Both the position numbers and the translations under genes were made by a program. Shown one piece after another: positions 7,354-14,743 of a stretch of 15,245 bases of DNA (positions are counted from its first letter, which is position 1; each line of letters opens with the position of its first letter). The notes beneath the pieces are model-generated. The model saw nothing but the letters and a program-made list of their open reading frames with translations. It ran no database searches and had not been told where the DNA came from. Origin of the DNA: CBCXVS01 sp965178525 (lineage in GTDB: Bacteria > Tectomicrobia > Entotheonellia > Entotheonellales > Entotheonellaceae); the NCBI GenBank assembly GCA_965178525.1, contig CBCXVS010000194.1, forward strand, positions 1-15,245, in the 5' to 3' direction.

Positions 7354-8655
7354 CTACGTCTCCTCTGTCAAGGGGATAACGGTCAGTCTGAGGCCATCAA
7401 CGGCAATGACCCGGACAGTTTCACCAGCTTCGAGGGGAGAGGCGCTACGTGCGGTCCAAAAGGAGCCTTGCAGCGCCACTGTGCCGGTCGGAGCGATCCG
7501 CTGCGTCACGGTGCCGATTTGGCCGACCATGCCTTCCTGGCCGCTCACGGGCTGGCGGCGCAAGGTCCGCACGGCGGCGGCGGCGACCAAGCTCATGAGG
7601 ATCGCCGTCGTCCCGACCACGGCGATAATGGTGGTCAGCGGAATGCGCAGGTATTCCTCCGGGGAATCGATGAGCATGAGCGAGCCCAAGAACATGGCGA
7701 CGAGGCCGCCCACCGTGAGCATGCCAAAACTGGGAATTTGGGTCTCCAAGATGAACATGAGTACGGAGAGACCAATGAGCGCCAGACCGGCGTAATTGAT
7801 CGGCAGGGTTTGCAGGGAGTAGAAGGCTAGGAGGAGCGAGATGGCGCCGATAATGCCAGGAAAAATCAAGCCAGGATTGTACAGCTCGATGAGCAAGCCG
7901 AGCGAGCCTAGGCTGAGCAGCATCAAGGCGAATTGCGGATGCGACAGGACCGCCAGGAGGCGTTGGCGCCAAGTCATGTGCCGATAGCGCACCGTGGCGC
8001 CCGCCGTGACCAGCGTGATGTCGTCGCCAGCGACTGTTACACGGCGGCCGTCAAGCTTGGCGAGCAGGTCCAGGATGTCTTCGGCGATGATATCGATGAC
8101 GTTTTGCTCCAGGGCCGCCGTTTCCGTAATCGACACGCTTTCCCGCACAGCCTGTTCGGCCCAATCGGCATTGCGCCCGCGTTTGTCGGCAATCGAGCGG
8201 GCAAACGCGGCCAAATCGTTTTCTGCCTTGGCGCGCATATCGCCCTCGATATCCTTGCCTTCACCCGACACCGGATGCGCCGCGCCGATATTGGTCCCCG
8301 GCGCCATGGCCGCGATATGGCCGGCCAGGGTGATGAACGTCCCGGCGGACGCGGCCCGCCCGCCACTTGGCGAGACATAGACGACAACGGGGAGGTCGGC
8401 GTTGAGAAGCGCTTTGACAATCAACCGGGTGGATTCGACGAGCCCGCCGGGCGTATCGAGCTGGAACACCACGGCCGTGGCGTCCTCGGCGGCCGATTGC
8501 CGCAGGCTCTCCACCATGTACTCGACAATCACCGGGTTGATGATGCCGTCGACCGGGTAGACATCGACCGCGCCTCCAGCCCCGAACGTCGGCGCCAGAC
8601 ACCAGAGACATAGCCCCAGCCACATCAGACTCAGGGCCATACCACGCTTAACCAT
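7354..8655 (-). CDS. nfeD: Full-length NfeD membrane serine protease
   Basis: This 433-residue protein is of the long NfeD type. It has an N-terminal signal or membrane segment (about 6-25), a ClpP/crotonase-like protease domain (about 30-215), five hydrophobic segments (about 241-257, 262-281, 286-304, 308-329, 341-364) and a C-terminal OB-fold NfeD domain (about 372-433). In the protease domain, SPSGGRAASAGTFI carries the presumed nucleophile Ser103, and Lys143 in MRAKAEND lies where the archaeal homologue PH1510 has its general-base lysine; MAPGTNIGAAHPV also matches. The catalytic dyad is therefore intact. The partner SPFH gene follows two bases downstream. The start shown is the upstream ATG with a GGGTGA site; ATG at 8640 is possible and would shorten the basic N-region. 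The pair probably acts in membrane-protein quality control (inference). Confidence 0.93.
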   Translation of the reverse strand: MVKRGMALSLMWLGLCLWCLAPTFGAGGAVDVYPVDGIINPVIVEYMVESLRQSAAEDATAVVFQLDTPGGLVESTRLIVKALLNADLPVVVYVSPSGGRAASAGTFITLAGHIAAMAPGTNIGAAHPVSGEGKDIEGDMRAKAENDLAAFARSIADKRGRNADWAEQAVRESVSITETAALEQNVIDIIAEDILDLLAKLDGRRVTVAGDDITLVTAGATVRYRHMTWRQRLLAVLSHPQFALMLLSLGSLGLLIELYNPGLIFPGIIGAISLLLAFYSLQTLPINYAGLALIGLSVLMFILETQIPSFGMLTVGGLVAMFLGSLMLIDSPEEYLRIPLTTIIAVVGTTAILMSLVAAAAVRTLRRQPVSGQEGMVGQIGTVTQRIAPTGTVALQGSFWTARSASPLEAGETVRVIAVDGLRLTVIPLTEET

Positions 8656-8726
8656 ACGTTATGTCACCCATGTATGGAAGAATTCTCGGATATGTGGAGC
8701 ACACATCATGCCCCAGTGTTGCTAGC

Positions 8727-8755
8727 AGTGTACTATTTGGCAGATGCAGGAGCAA
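8727..8755 (-). promoter_or_regulatory. Possible sigma70-type promoter for nfeD-SPFH
   Basis: On the minus strand TTGCTC (8755-8750) and TACACT (8732-8727) are separated by 17 bases. The -10 match is moderate and the -35 match weak. The expected transcript would start near 8720, about 65 bases before nfeD. Confidence 0.3.
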
Positions 8756-8798
8756 TAGAGAAGCAATCGTATTGCCCTCGGACGCCGGTGGCCTCACC

Positions 8799-8827
8799 TT
8801 GACGGAAAAGGGCGGATTCGCTACATT
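8799..8827 (+). promoter_or_regulatory. Predicted sigma70-type promoter for the trpS-ileS-lspA-rluD run
   Basis: TTGACG (8799-8804) and TACATT (8822-8827) are separated by exactly 17 bases: 5 of 6 and 4 of 6 matches to the consensus hexamers. Transcription would start near 8834, leaving a leader of about 170 bases before trpS. Confidence 0.5.
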
Positions 8828-8850
8828 TAGCCCACGCACGAGAAGGGATA

Positions 8851-9006
8851 ATGCGCGCAGCTCACCGTTCGTATTCACTCCTCCTGATCCCTCTGCCAGG
8901 TTGCATACGACGAGGCGAACGGCCTCTGGGCTTTGGGGTGCATTCGGCCTCCCGCGTGCGAGACACGAGACAAAGGCCTTCCTCCATGCAAAAGGGCAGA
9001 TTATGA
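8851..9006 (+). CDS. Possible 51-codon leader ORF overlapping the trpS start
   Basis: ATG 8851 is preceded by AGAAGGG three bases upstream, and the frame runs to TGA 9004-9006, overlapping the trpS ATG as ATGA. The product starts MRAAHRSYSLLLIPLPGCIR, is Arg-rich and contains no tryptophan, so it is not a classical Trp attenuation peptide. It begins about 17 bases after the predicted transcription start. Frames in this GC-rich region open easily, and I recognise no homologue; the RBS and the stop/start overlap are the only support. It might couple translation to trpS, or be chance. Confidence 0.25.
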   Translation: MRAAHRSYSLLLIPLPGCIRRGERPLGFGVHSASRVRDTRQRPSSMQKGRL

Positions 9007-9992
9007 CGAAAGAACGGATCCTCAGTGGCATGCGGACGACCGGCGAAGGATTGCACCTTGGAAATTACCTTGGGGCGTTGCAGAGTTGGGTGCAGTTGCA
9101 GGATGAATTCGAGTGTTATTATTTTCTGGCGAACTGGCATGCCCTGACCACCGCGTACGGCGATACGGCCCAACTTGGCGACTGGACGCGCGATTTGGCG
9201 ATCGACTACCTCGGGGCCGGCCTGGATCCGGAAAAAAGCGTCTTATTCATCCAATCGCGGGTGCCGGAGCATGCCGAATTGCACCTGATGTTGTCGATGA
9301 TAACGCCACTGCCTTGGCTCAAGCGGGTGCCGACGTACCGGGAACAGATGCAGGAGATGGCGGACCGGGATATCAATACCTACGGTTTTTTGGGCTATCC
9401 CCTGCTGCAAACCGCGGATATCATCATGTACAGGGCCCACTGGGTGCCGGTCGGGATGGATCAAGTGCCGCACGTCGAGTTTAGTCGGGAAGTCGTGCGC
9501 CGGTTTAATTACCTGTACGGCACGGAAATTTTTCCGGAACCGCAAGCGAAATTGACGGAAATTCCCAAATTGCCCGGACTCGATGGGCGCAAAATGAGCA
9601 AGAGTTATAATAATGCCATCTACCTCTCCGATACGCCGGAGACCTTGACGCAGAAGGTCCGGACGATGATGACGGACCCGGCCCGGGTGCGCCGCACCGA
9701 CCCGGGCGACCCGGAACTCTGCCCGGTGTTTGATTTCCATCGTATCTACAGCACGGACGAGCAGCGACAGGAGGTAACCCAGGGTTGCCGCACGGCCGGG
9801 ATCGGGTGTTTGGATTGTAAGCACGTGTTGATTGGGAACATGGTCGAGGCGTTGGCGCCGCTGCATGAGCGCCGGGCGCAATATGTGGCGCATCCCGACG
9901 ATGCCATGGACGTGTTGGAAACCGGCAGCAGGCGGGCCCGTGACGTGGCGCAAGAAACGATGGCGCAAGTCCGTGATGCGATGCAGCTCTGA
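9003..9992 (+). CDS. trpS: Tryptophanyl-tRNA synthetase with a likely [4Fe-4S] site
   Basis: TrpS attaches tryptophan to tRNA-Trp in the cytosol. The class-I signature appears as His18-Leu-Gly-Asn21 in GLHLGNYLGAL and as KMSKS at 197-201; YPLLQTADIIMY and VPVGMDQVPHVEFSREV are typical TrpRS blocks. The 329-residue length is normal. ATG 9003 is chosen because the TrpRS N-terminus (TKERILSGMRTTGEGLHLGN) begins there and an AAAAGGG site precedes it; the frame stays open upstream to 8661 but without family similarity. Cys240, Cys262, Cys269 and Cys272 have spacing C-x21-C-x6-C-x2-C, nearly that of Thermotoga maritima TrpRS (C-x22-C-x6-C-x2-C), which binds a [4Fe-4S] cluster near the anticodon-recognition region. 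The cluster here is inferred. ileS begins 10 bases after the stop. Confidence 0.96.
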   Translation: MTKERILSGMRTTGEGLHLGNYLGALQSWVQLQDEFECYYFLANWHALTTAYGDTAQLGDWTRDLAIDYLGAGLDPEKSVLFIQSRVPEHAELHLMLSMITPLPWLKRVPTYREQMQEMADRDINTYGFLGYPLLQTADIIMYRAHWVPVGMDQVPHVEFSREVVRRFNYLYGTEIFPEPQAKLTEIPKLPGLDGRKMSKSYNNAIYLSDTPETLTQKVRTMMTDPARVRRTDPGDPELCPVFDFHRIYSTDEQRQEVTQGCRTAGIGCLDCKHVLIGNMVEALAPLHERRAQYVAHPDDAMDVLETGSRRARDVAQETMAQVRDAMQL

Positions 9993-10002
9993 GGATTTCT
10001 GT

Positions 10003-13000
10003 ATGGCAGCGAGTATCTACCCCGACGTTGATCCGAATCCGAATTTTCCCGCCATCGAAAAGGCGGTTCAAGCCTTTTGGCAAGCCGAGGGTATTTTTGA
10101 GGCGTCGATTGCCCAGCGCTCGGCCGACGCGGGCCATGAGTTCGTCTTCTACGATGGCCCGCCTTTTGCCAATGGCCTGCCCCATTACGGCCACATTGTG
10201 ACCGGGTTCGTCAAGGATATCGTGCCTCGCTACCGCACCATGCGCGGCGACCGCGTCGAGCGGCGTTTCGGCTGGGACTGTCATGGCCTGCCGGCGGAAG
10301 TGCATGCGGAGCAAGAACTGGGTGTCTCAGGACGGAAAGCGATCCTGGAATATGGCATGGCGGCCTTCAACGACTACTGCCGTTCCTCCGTCCTGGAGTT
10401 CACCCAGGTGTGGGAAACGTATGTGACGCAGCAGGCGCGTTGGGTCGATTTTGTCAACGATTATAAGACCATGGACTCGTCGTTCATGGAGAGCGTGATC
10501 TGGGCCTTTAAGGAACTCTGGAAGAAGGGCTGGATCTACGAAGGCTATCGGGTCGTGCCCTATTCGTGGGCAGTGGAATCGCCGTTGTCGAATTTTGAAA
10601 CGCGGCTTGATGATGCCTACCGGGAGCGTCAGGATCCGGCCATCACGGTGGCCTTTACCTTGACGCCGCAGGCTGGCGATCCCATGCCGATGAAACTGCT
10701 GGCTTGGACGACCACGCCGTGGACGCTCCCCTCCAATCTGGCGCTGGCGGTCGGGCCGGAGATTGATTATGCGCTGTTTGAAGAGGCGGGCACGCTCTAC
10801 GTCCTGGCGGCGTCGACGGTCGCGAAAGAAAGACAACTTGAGGACGCGAACCGTTATGGCACGATGAAAGGCCAGGCGTTGATTGGGCGCCACTACGAGC
10901 CGCTCTTCCCGTTTTTCCAGCAGACCCCGAATGCCTTCCGCGTGTTGTCGGGCGATTTTGTCAACACGGAGGAGGGGACGGGTGTGGTGCATATGGCGCC
11001 AGGCTTCGGCGAGGATGACTTGAATATCTGCCAGGCGCACGACATTGCGGTGGTGATGCCGGTGGACAATGCCGGGCGTTTTACAGAAGAGACGCCGCCC
11101 TACGCCGGCCAGCTCGTCTTTGATGCCAATCGGCAGATCATTCGTGACCTGCGGGAGCAGGGCGTCTTGATCAAACACGAGACCTATCTGCACAACTATC
11201 CGCATTGCTGGCGCACGGATGAGCCACTGATCTACAAGGCGATCAATTCCTGGTACGTCAAGGTCACAGCCTTTCGCGACCGCATGGTGGAATTGAACCA
11301 GCAGATCAACTGGGTCCCCGAGCATATCCGGGATGGCCGTTTCGGCCGCTGGCTGGCCGAGGCGCGGGACTGGAATATCAGCCGCAACCGCTTTTGGGGT
11401 TCGCCATTGCCGGTGTGGAGGAGCGACGACCCCAATTATCCGCGCCTCGACGTGTATGGCAGTCTCGACGAGATCGAGCGGGATTTCGGCGTGCGGCCCA
11501 AGGACCTGCATCGGCCCGGGATCGATGCGCTGGTGCGGCCGAATCCGGACGATCCGACCGGCCAAAGTATGATGCGGCGGGTCGAAGAGGTGCTGGACTG
11601 CTGGTTTGAATCCGGCTCCATGCCGTTTGCCCAGGTGCATTATCCGTTTGAGAATAAGGAATGGTTTGAGCAGCATTTTCCGGGTGATTTCATCGTGGAG
11701 TATGTCGCCCAGACGCGGGGCTGGTTCTACACGCTGATGGTGATGGGGACGGCCCTGTTCGACCGGGCGCCGTTTCGCAATTGTGTGTGCCACGGCGTGA
11801 TCCTCGACGGTAATCACCAAAAGCTCTCGAAGCGCTTGCGGAACTACACGGATCCGTTAGAGGTCTTCGACACGTTCGGGGCGGATGCGTTGCGTTGGTA
11901 TCTGGTCTCGTCGCCCCTCTTGACCGGCGGCGATTTGGCCATGCCCAAGGACGGCCGGCCCATCCGCGAGGCCATCCGTTTGGTCATCCGGCCGATCTGG
12001 AATGCCTATTCTTTCTTCTGCCTCTATGCCAATGCGGATGACGTCAAGGCCGAGGTGCGGACCGATGCCAGCGCCGTCCTGGATCGGTATATTCTCGCCA
12101 AAACGCGGGCGCTGTTGGAAGACGTGACGGAGAAGATGGAGAGCTACGATCTTCCCGGCGCCTGTACCGTCGTGAGCCGGTATATCGACGCCTTGAACAA
12201 CTGGTATATCCGCCGCAGCCGGGCGCGTTTGTGGAAATCCGAGCGCGATCAGGACAAGGTCGAGGCGTACCATACGCTGTATACCGCGCTGACGGTGCTG
12301 TTGCGGACCGTCTGTCCCTTTCTGCCGATGATTGCGGAGGAGATGTACAAGGGCTTGACTGGAGAGCGCAGCGTGCACCTGGCCGACTGGCCCGAGCCGG
12401 CGGATCTGCCGGCTGATGCGGAGCTGGTCGAGGATATGGACCGCGTGCGTGATGTCTGTTCGACTGTGCTATCGATTCGAGAGTCGCAGAATCTTCGTGT
12501 GCGGTTGCCCCTGGCCTCCTTGACCATTGCGGGGACGGCGACGGAGCGGTTGCGGCCCTATCTGCATCTCGTGCAGGATGAGGTGAACGTCAAAGCGATT
12601 CATCTGACCGATTCGGCGGAGGCGTTTGGCACGTTTGAGTTGCAAGTCAATAAGCGCATTGGGGCTCGGCTCGGGGCCGCCATGCGCCAGGTCCTGGCCG
12701 CTGCCGACCGTGGGGAATGGCGCCAGCTCGATGCGGGCCGGATCGAGGCCGGTGGCGAAATCCTGGGTCCTGATGATTACACCTTGCGCCTCAAAACCCC
12801 GGATGGCGTCGCGTCCCAGGCGTTGAGCAACAGCGACGGGGTGGTGGTGTTGGACGTGCACGTCACGCCGGAATTGGAGCGGGAGGGCTTGGCCCGAGAT
12901 CTGGTACGCTTGGTGCAGATGACGCGCAAGGATGCCGACCTCCACATTGCTGACCGTATCGAATTGGCCCTCGCGGTTCCAGACGATTTCCAGGATGCGA

Positions 13001-13149
13001 TCGAGGCGCACCGGGATTTTGTGTGCAATGAAACCCTGGCGGTGGATGTCCGATTTGCGGCGGATGGGATGGACGGCTACCAAGGCCAGCACACCCTGCA
13101 GGGACAGCCGATTACCATTGGCGTGCGCCGGGTTGCGCAGCACGTCTGA
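10003..13149 (+). CDS. ileS: Isoleucyl-tRNA synthetase, class-2 (eukaryote/archaeal-like) type
   Basis: IleS charges tRNA-Ile and edits misactivated valine. ATG 10003 is preceded by GAGGAT overlapping the trpS stop, and the 1048-residue length suits the IleRS2 type. The N-terminus (YPDVDPNPNFPAIEKAVQ) is characteristic. The catalytic core has HYGH at 61-64 in GLPHYGHIVTG, GWDCHGLPAE, the editing-domain segments TTPWTLPSNLALAV and GTGVVHMAPGFGEDD, and KLSKR at 607-611 in NHQKLSKRLRNY. The anticodon-binding part shows LNNWYIRRSRARLW. The WDCHGLPAE and HQKLSKR contexts and the divergent C-terminus are those of IleRS2, seen in eukaryotes, archaea and some bacteria. IleRS2 enzymes tend to be less sensitive to mupirocin than IleRS1; any resistance here is inference. 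It is the only ileS visible in the window. Confidence 0.96.
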   Translation: MAASIYPDVDPNPNFPAIEKAVQAFWQAEGIFEASIAQRSADAGHEFVFYDGPPFANGLPHYGHIVTGFVKDIVPRYRTMRGDRVERRFGWDCHGLPAEVHAEQELGVSGRKAILEYGMAAFNDYCRSSVLEFTQVWETYVTQQARWVDFVNDYKTMDSSFMESVIWAFKELWKKGWIYEGYRVVPYSWAVESPLSNFETRLDDAYRERQDPAITVAFTLTPQAGDPMPMKLLAWTTTPWTLPSNLALAVGPEIDYALFEEAGTLYVLAASTVAKERQLEDANRYGTMKGQALIGRHYEPLFPFFQQTPNAFRVLSGDFVNTEEGTGVVHMAPGFGEDDLNICQAHDIAVVMPVDNAGRFTEETPPYAGQLVFDANRQIIRDLREQGVLIKHETYLHNYPHCWRTDEPLIYKAINSWYVKVTAFRDRMVELNQQINWVPEHIRDGRFGRWLAEARDWNISRNRFWGSPLPVWRSDDPNYPRLDVYGSLDEIERDFGVRPKDLHRPGIDALVRPNPDDPTGQSMMRRVEEVLDCWFESGSMPFAQVHYPFENKEWFEQHFPGDFIVEYVAQTRGWFYTLMVMGTALFDRAPFRNCVCHGVILDGNHQKLSKRLRNYTDPLEVFDTFGADALRWYLVSSPLLTGGDLAMPKDGRPIREAIRLVIRPIWNAYSFFCLYANADDVKAEVRTDASAVLDRYILAKTRALLEDVTEKMESYDLPGACTVVSRYIDALNNWYIRRSRARLWKSERDQDKVEAYHTLYTALTVLLRTVCPFLPMIAEEMYKGLTGERSVHLADWPEPADLPADAELVEDMDRVRDVCSTVLSIRESQNLRVRLPLASLTIAGTATERLRPYLHLVQDEVNVKAIHLTDSAEAFGTFELQVNKRIGARLGAAMRQVLAAADRGEWRQLDAGRIEAGGEILGPDDYTLRLKTPDGVASQALSNSDGVVVLDVHVTPELEREGLARDLVRLVQMTRKDADLHIADRIELALAVPDDFQDAIEAHRDFVCNETLAVDVRFAADGMDGYQGQHTLQGQPITIGVRRVAQHV

Positions 13150-13173
13150 CGCCACACGAAGCGGAAGAGAAGG

Positions 13174-13695
13174 ATGCAGACCGATTACCGTCTCGCGGCC
13201 GCGTCGAAGCCATACGCGTGGAAAAAATGGGTCTTGTTCGTCATATTGGTTGGCGTCGTTCTGGGGCTTGATCAGGGTACGAAGCGCTACGTCTCTACCA
13301 CTTTCGGTCTCTATGAGTCGCGGCCGGTGATTCCGAATTTGGTGCACCTGACCTACGTGCGCAACTCTGGTGCGGCGTTTGGCTTGTTGGCGCGTCAGGA
13401 TCCGGCGTTCTTGCGCGTCTTTTTTATTAGTGTGACCGCCGTGGCGCTGGTGGTTCTGCTGTTTTATTACGTCCGCATTCCGTGGGCCCATACCGTGACG
13501 CTGTGGGGCTTGTGTTTGATTACGAGCGGAGCGGTGGGCAATGGCATCGATCGTCTGTGGCTTGGGCAGGTGATCGATTTCATTGATGTCCATGTGTATG
13601 GCTATCATTGGCCGGCGTTCAATGTGGCCGATAGCGCTATCTGTGTTGGCGTCGGTCTCCTGCTGCTCGATACCCTGCGGCGCCCCACGAGGTAA
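13174..13695 (+). CDS. lspA: Lipoprotein signal peptidase (signal peptidase II)
   Basis: LspA is an inner-membrane aspartyl protease that removes signal peptides from prolipoproteins after diacylglyceryl addition. The 173-residue protein has an extended N-terminus, then four hydrophobic segments (about 18-34, 78-98, 105-122, 147-164). Conserved blocks are LDQGTKRYV (Asp33), YVRNSGAAFGLL, GAVGNGIDRLWLGQVIDFID with Asp126, and WPAFNVADSAICVGVGLLL with Asp153. Asp126 and Asp153 are the expected catalytic pair. ATG 13174 is preceded by GGAAGAGAAGG, placed very close to the start. ileS-lspA-rluD is a common gene order in several phyla. The last codons carry the GAGG ribosome-binding site used by rluD. 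Next to lptD and kdsAB it adds to the window's outer-membrane biogenesis content. Confidence 0.96.
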   Translation: MQTDYRLAAASKPYAWKKWVLFVILVGVVLGLDQGTKRYVSTTFGLYESRPVIPNLVHLTYVRNSGAAFGLLARQDPAFLRVFFISVTAVALVVLLFYYVRIPWAHTVTLWGLCLITSGAVGNGIDRLWLGQVIDFIDVHVYGYHWPAFNVADSAICVGVGLLLLDTLRRPTR

Positions 13696-13701
13696 TAAAT
13701 G
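13689..13701 (+). promoter_or_regulatory. Ribosome-binding site and start codon of rluD, entering the repeat
   Basis: GAGG at 13689-13692 lies six bases before ATG 13699-13701. It decides the start: rluD begins at the first ATG of the heptamer array, not at the in-frame ATG 13720, which has no such site. Confidence 0.6.
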
Positions 13702-14742
13702 CGGAATGCGGAATGCGGAATGCGGAATAGCCAGGCCGCTGTTTCTCAGTCCTCAGTCCTCAGTCCTCAGTCCTATCTCCAGTATCATACCCTCGACGTA
13801 GCGCCTGCTGATGCTGGCTGCCGTCTGGATAAGTTTCTTGCGACGTCTCTCCCTGACCTATCGCGCACGCAGATACAGCGTCTGATCGCGGAGGGGCACG
13901 TGCACCTGGCAGCCGGAGAGGCGACCGCGCGGTATCGGGTGCGCGCAGGCGAGCAGATTCGCCTGGGGGTTCCGCCGCCGCGTCCGGCTCGGCCCGTAGC
14001 CGAAGCGATTCCCTTAGATATTGTCTATGAAGATGATGCGCTTGTCGTGGTGAACAAACCGCCGGGCATGGTCGTGCATCCGGCGCCTGGCCATGCTGCC
14101 GGGACGCTCGTCAACGCGTTGTTGTTTCACTGCCGGGCGCTGTCGGGCGTTGGCGGGGAAGAACGCCCGGGCATTGTGCATCGGCTCGACAAAGATACCT
14201 CGGGTCTCATCCTGGTGGCCAAGCATGATCGGAGCCACCGGCATCTGGCGGCGCAGCTCAAAGCCCGCCACCTGCAACGCCGCTATGTCGCGGTCGTCGT
14301 CGGCCGTATGCCCGCCTCCCAAGGCACGATTGATGCCCCGATCGGGCGTCATCCGCGACATCGTCAGAGAATGGCTGTGGTGCAGCAGCATGGCCGGGAG
14401 GCCCGTACCCACTTCGACGTGGTCGAGACCTGGGGACCGCTCAGCCTGCTCCGGCTTTCTCTCGAAACCGGCCGCACCCATCAGATTCGGGTGCACCTGG
14501 CGCATCTGGGCCGCGCCGTCGTAGGTGATCCGGTTTATGGGCCTGGCGCGGTGCGTCTGCCTCATGATGCGGCACTGGAGCGCGCCATTCGCACGTTTCC
14601 GCGCCAGGCGTTACATGCCGAGCAACTCCGCTTTCAGCATCCCGAAACGGGGGCGTGCATGGCGTTCACGGCGCCGGCACCGGTGGATATGGAGACGCTG
14701 ATCACGCACTTGCGAGGGGCCGTGGGTGGCCCGCATCTGTGA
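13699..14742 (+). CDS. rluD: Ribosomal large-subunit pseudouridine synthase, RluD family
   Basis: This is a predicted RluA/RluD-type pseudouridine synthase acting on 23S rRNA. An S4 RNA-binding domain (about residues 40-98: GCRLDKFLATSLPDLSRTQIQRLIAEGHV) precedes the catalytic domain. The latter shows DIVYEDDALVVVNKPPGMVVHP, RPGIVHRLDKDTSGLILVAK with catalytic Asp164, and RLSLETGRTHQIRVHLAHLG followed by VVGDPVYG. The protein is 347 residues, of which about the first 26 are repeat-encoded (MRNAECGMRNSQ then SVLSPQS) and look like no known domain. Homology begins near TLDVAPADAG. No start codon lies between the repeats and that point, so translation must begin inside the array; GAGG six bases before ATG 13699 supports that. 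RluA-type sequences separate poorly into subfamilies, so the exact target uridines are uncertain. Confidence 0.93.
   Translation: MRNAECGMRNSQAAVSQSSVLSPQSYLQYHTLDVAPADAGCRLDKFLATSLPDLSRTQIQRLIAEGHVHLAAGEATARYRVRAGEQIRLGVPPPRPARPVAEAIPLDIVYEDDALVVVNKPPGMVVHPAPGHAAGTLVNALLFHCRALSGVGGEERPGIVHRLDKDTSGLILVAKHDRSHRHLAAQLKARHLQRRYVAVVVGRMPASQGTIDAPIGRHPRHRQRMAVVQQHGREARTHFDVVETWGPLSLLRLSLETGRTHQIRVHLAHLGRAVVGDPVYGPGAVRLPHDAALERAIRTFPRQALHAEQLRFQHPETGACMAFTAPAPVDMETLITHLRGAVGGPHL
13701..13728 (+). repeat. Tandem heptamer GCGGAAT array inside the rluD 5' end
   Basis: Four perfect GCGGAAT units, the reverse complement of the ATTCCGC array at 5640-5681. Read in tandem, the unit gives Ala-Glu-Cys-Gly-Met-Arg-Asn, has no stop in any forward frame, and places an ATG every seven bases. 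Confidence 0.95.
13746..13774 (+). repeat. Tandem heptamer TCAGTCC array inside the rluD 5' end
   Basis: Four perfect TCAGTCC units (13746-13773), the reverse complement of the GGACTGA array at the end of kdsB. It lies 17 bases after the GCGGAAT array and is stop-free in this orientation, encoding a Ser-Val-Leu-Ser-Pro-Gln-Ser pattern. Confidence 0.95.
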
Positions 14743-14743
14743 G

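Larger units (their letters stand above)
8656..9002. other. Divergent intergenic region between nfeD and trpS
   Basis: These 347 bases separate two divergent transcription units. They hold a credible trpS promoter (8799-8827), a weaker candidate nfeD promoter (8727-8755), a short hairpin (GAGGC 8912-8916, GCCTC 8922-8926) with no T tract, and a possible small leader ORF. I see no T-box-like motif, tRNA or repeat. Long open frames here in both directions have no recognisable protein content. Confidence 0.6.

Noticed and set aside
7933..8613. Plus-strand frame opposite nfeD (226 codons)
   Set aside because: It is antisense to the conserved NfeD protease domain with its intact Ser/Lys dyad, and shows no family features of its own.
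8661..9002. Extension of the trpS frame upstream by 114 codons
   Set aside because: TrpRS similarity starts at ATG 9003; the upstream codons look like translated promoter DNA and include the predicted promoter.
8834..9002. T-box or Trp attenuator in the trpS leader
   Set aside because: No T-box consensus, no Trp codons in the leader ORF and no terminator hairpin with a T run.
9832..10002. Extension of ileS upstream into trpS
   Set aside because: It overlaps conserved C-terminal trpS sequence, and ATG 10003 has a good GAGGAT site.
10327..11820. Long minus-strand frame opposite ileS (497 codons)
   Set aside because: It mirrors the strongly conserved IleRS core and has no recognisable protein motifs; long antisense frames are expected at this GC content.
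13799..13801. TAG just after the rluD repeat region as a sign that rluD is broken
   Set aside because: This TAG is in the frame continuing from lspA sequence, not in the rluD frame, which is open from ATG 13699 to 14742.
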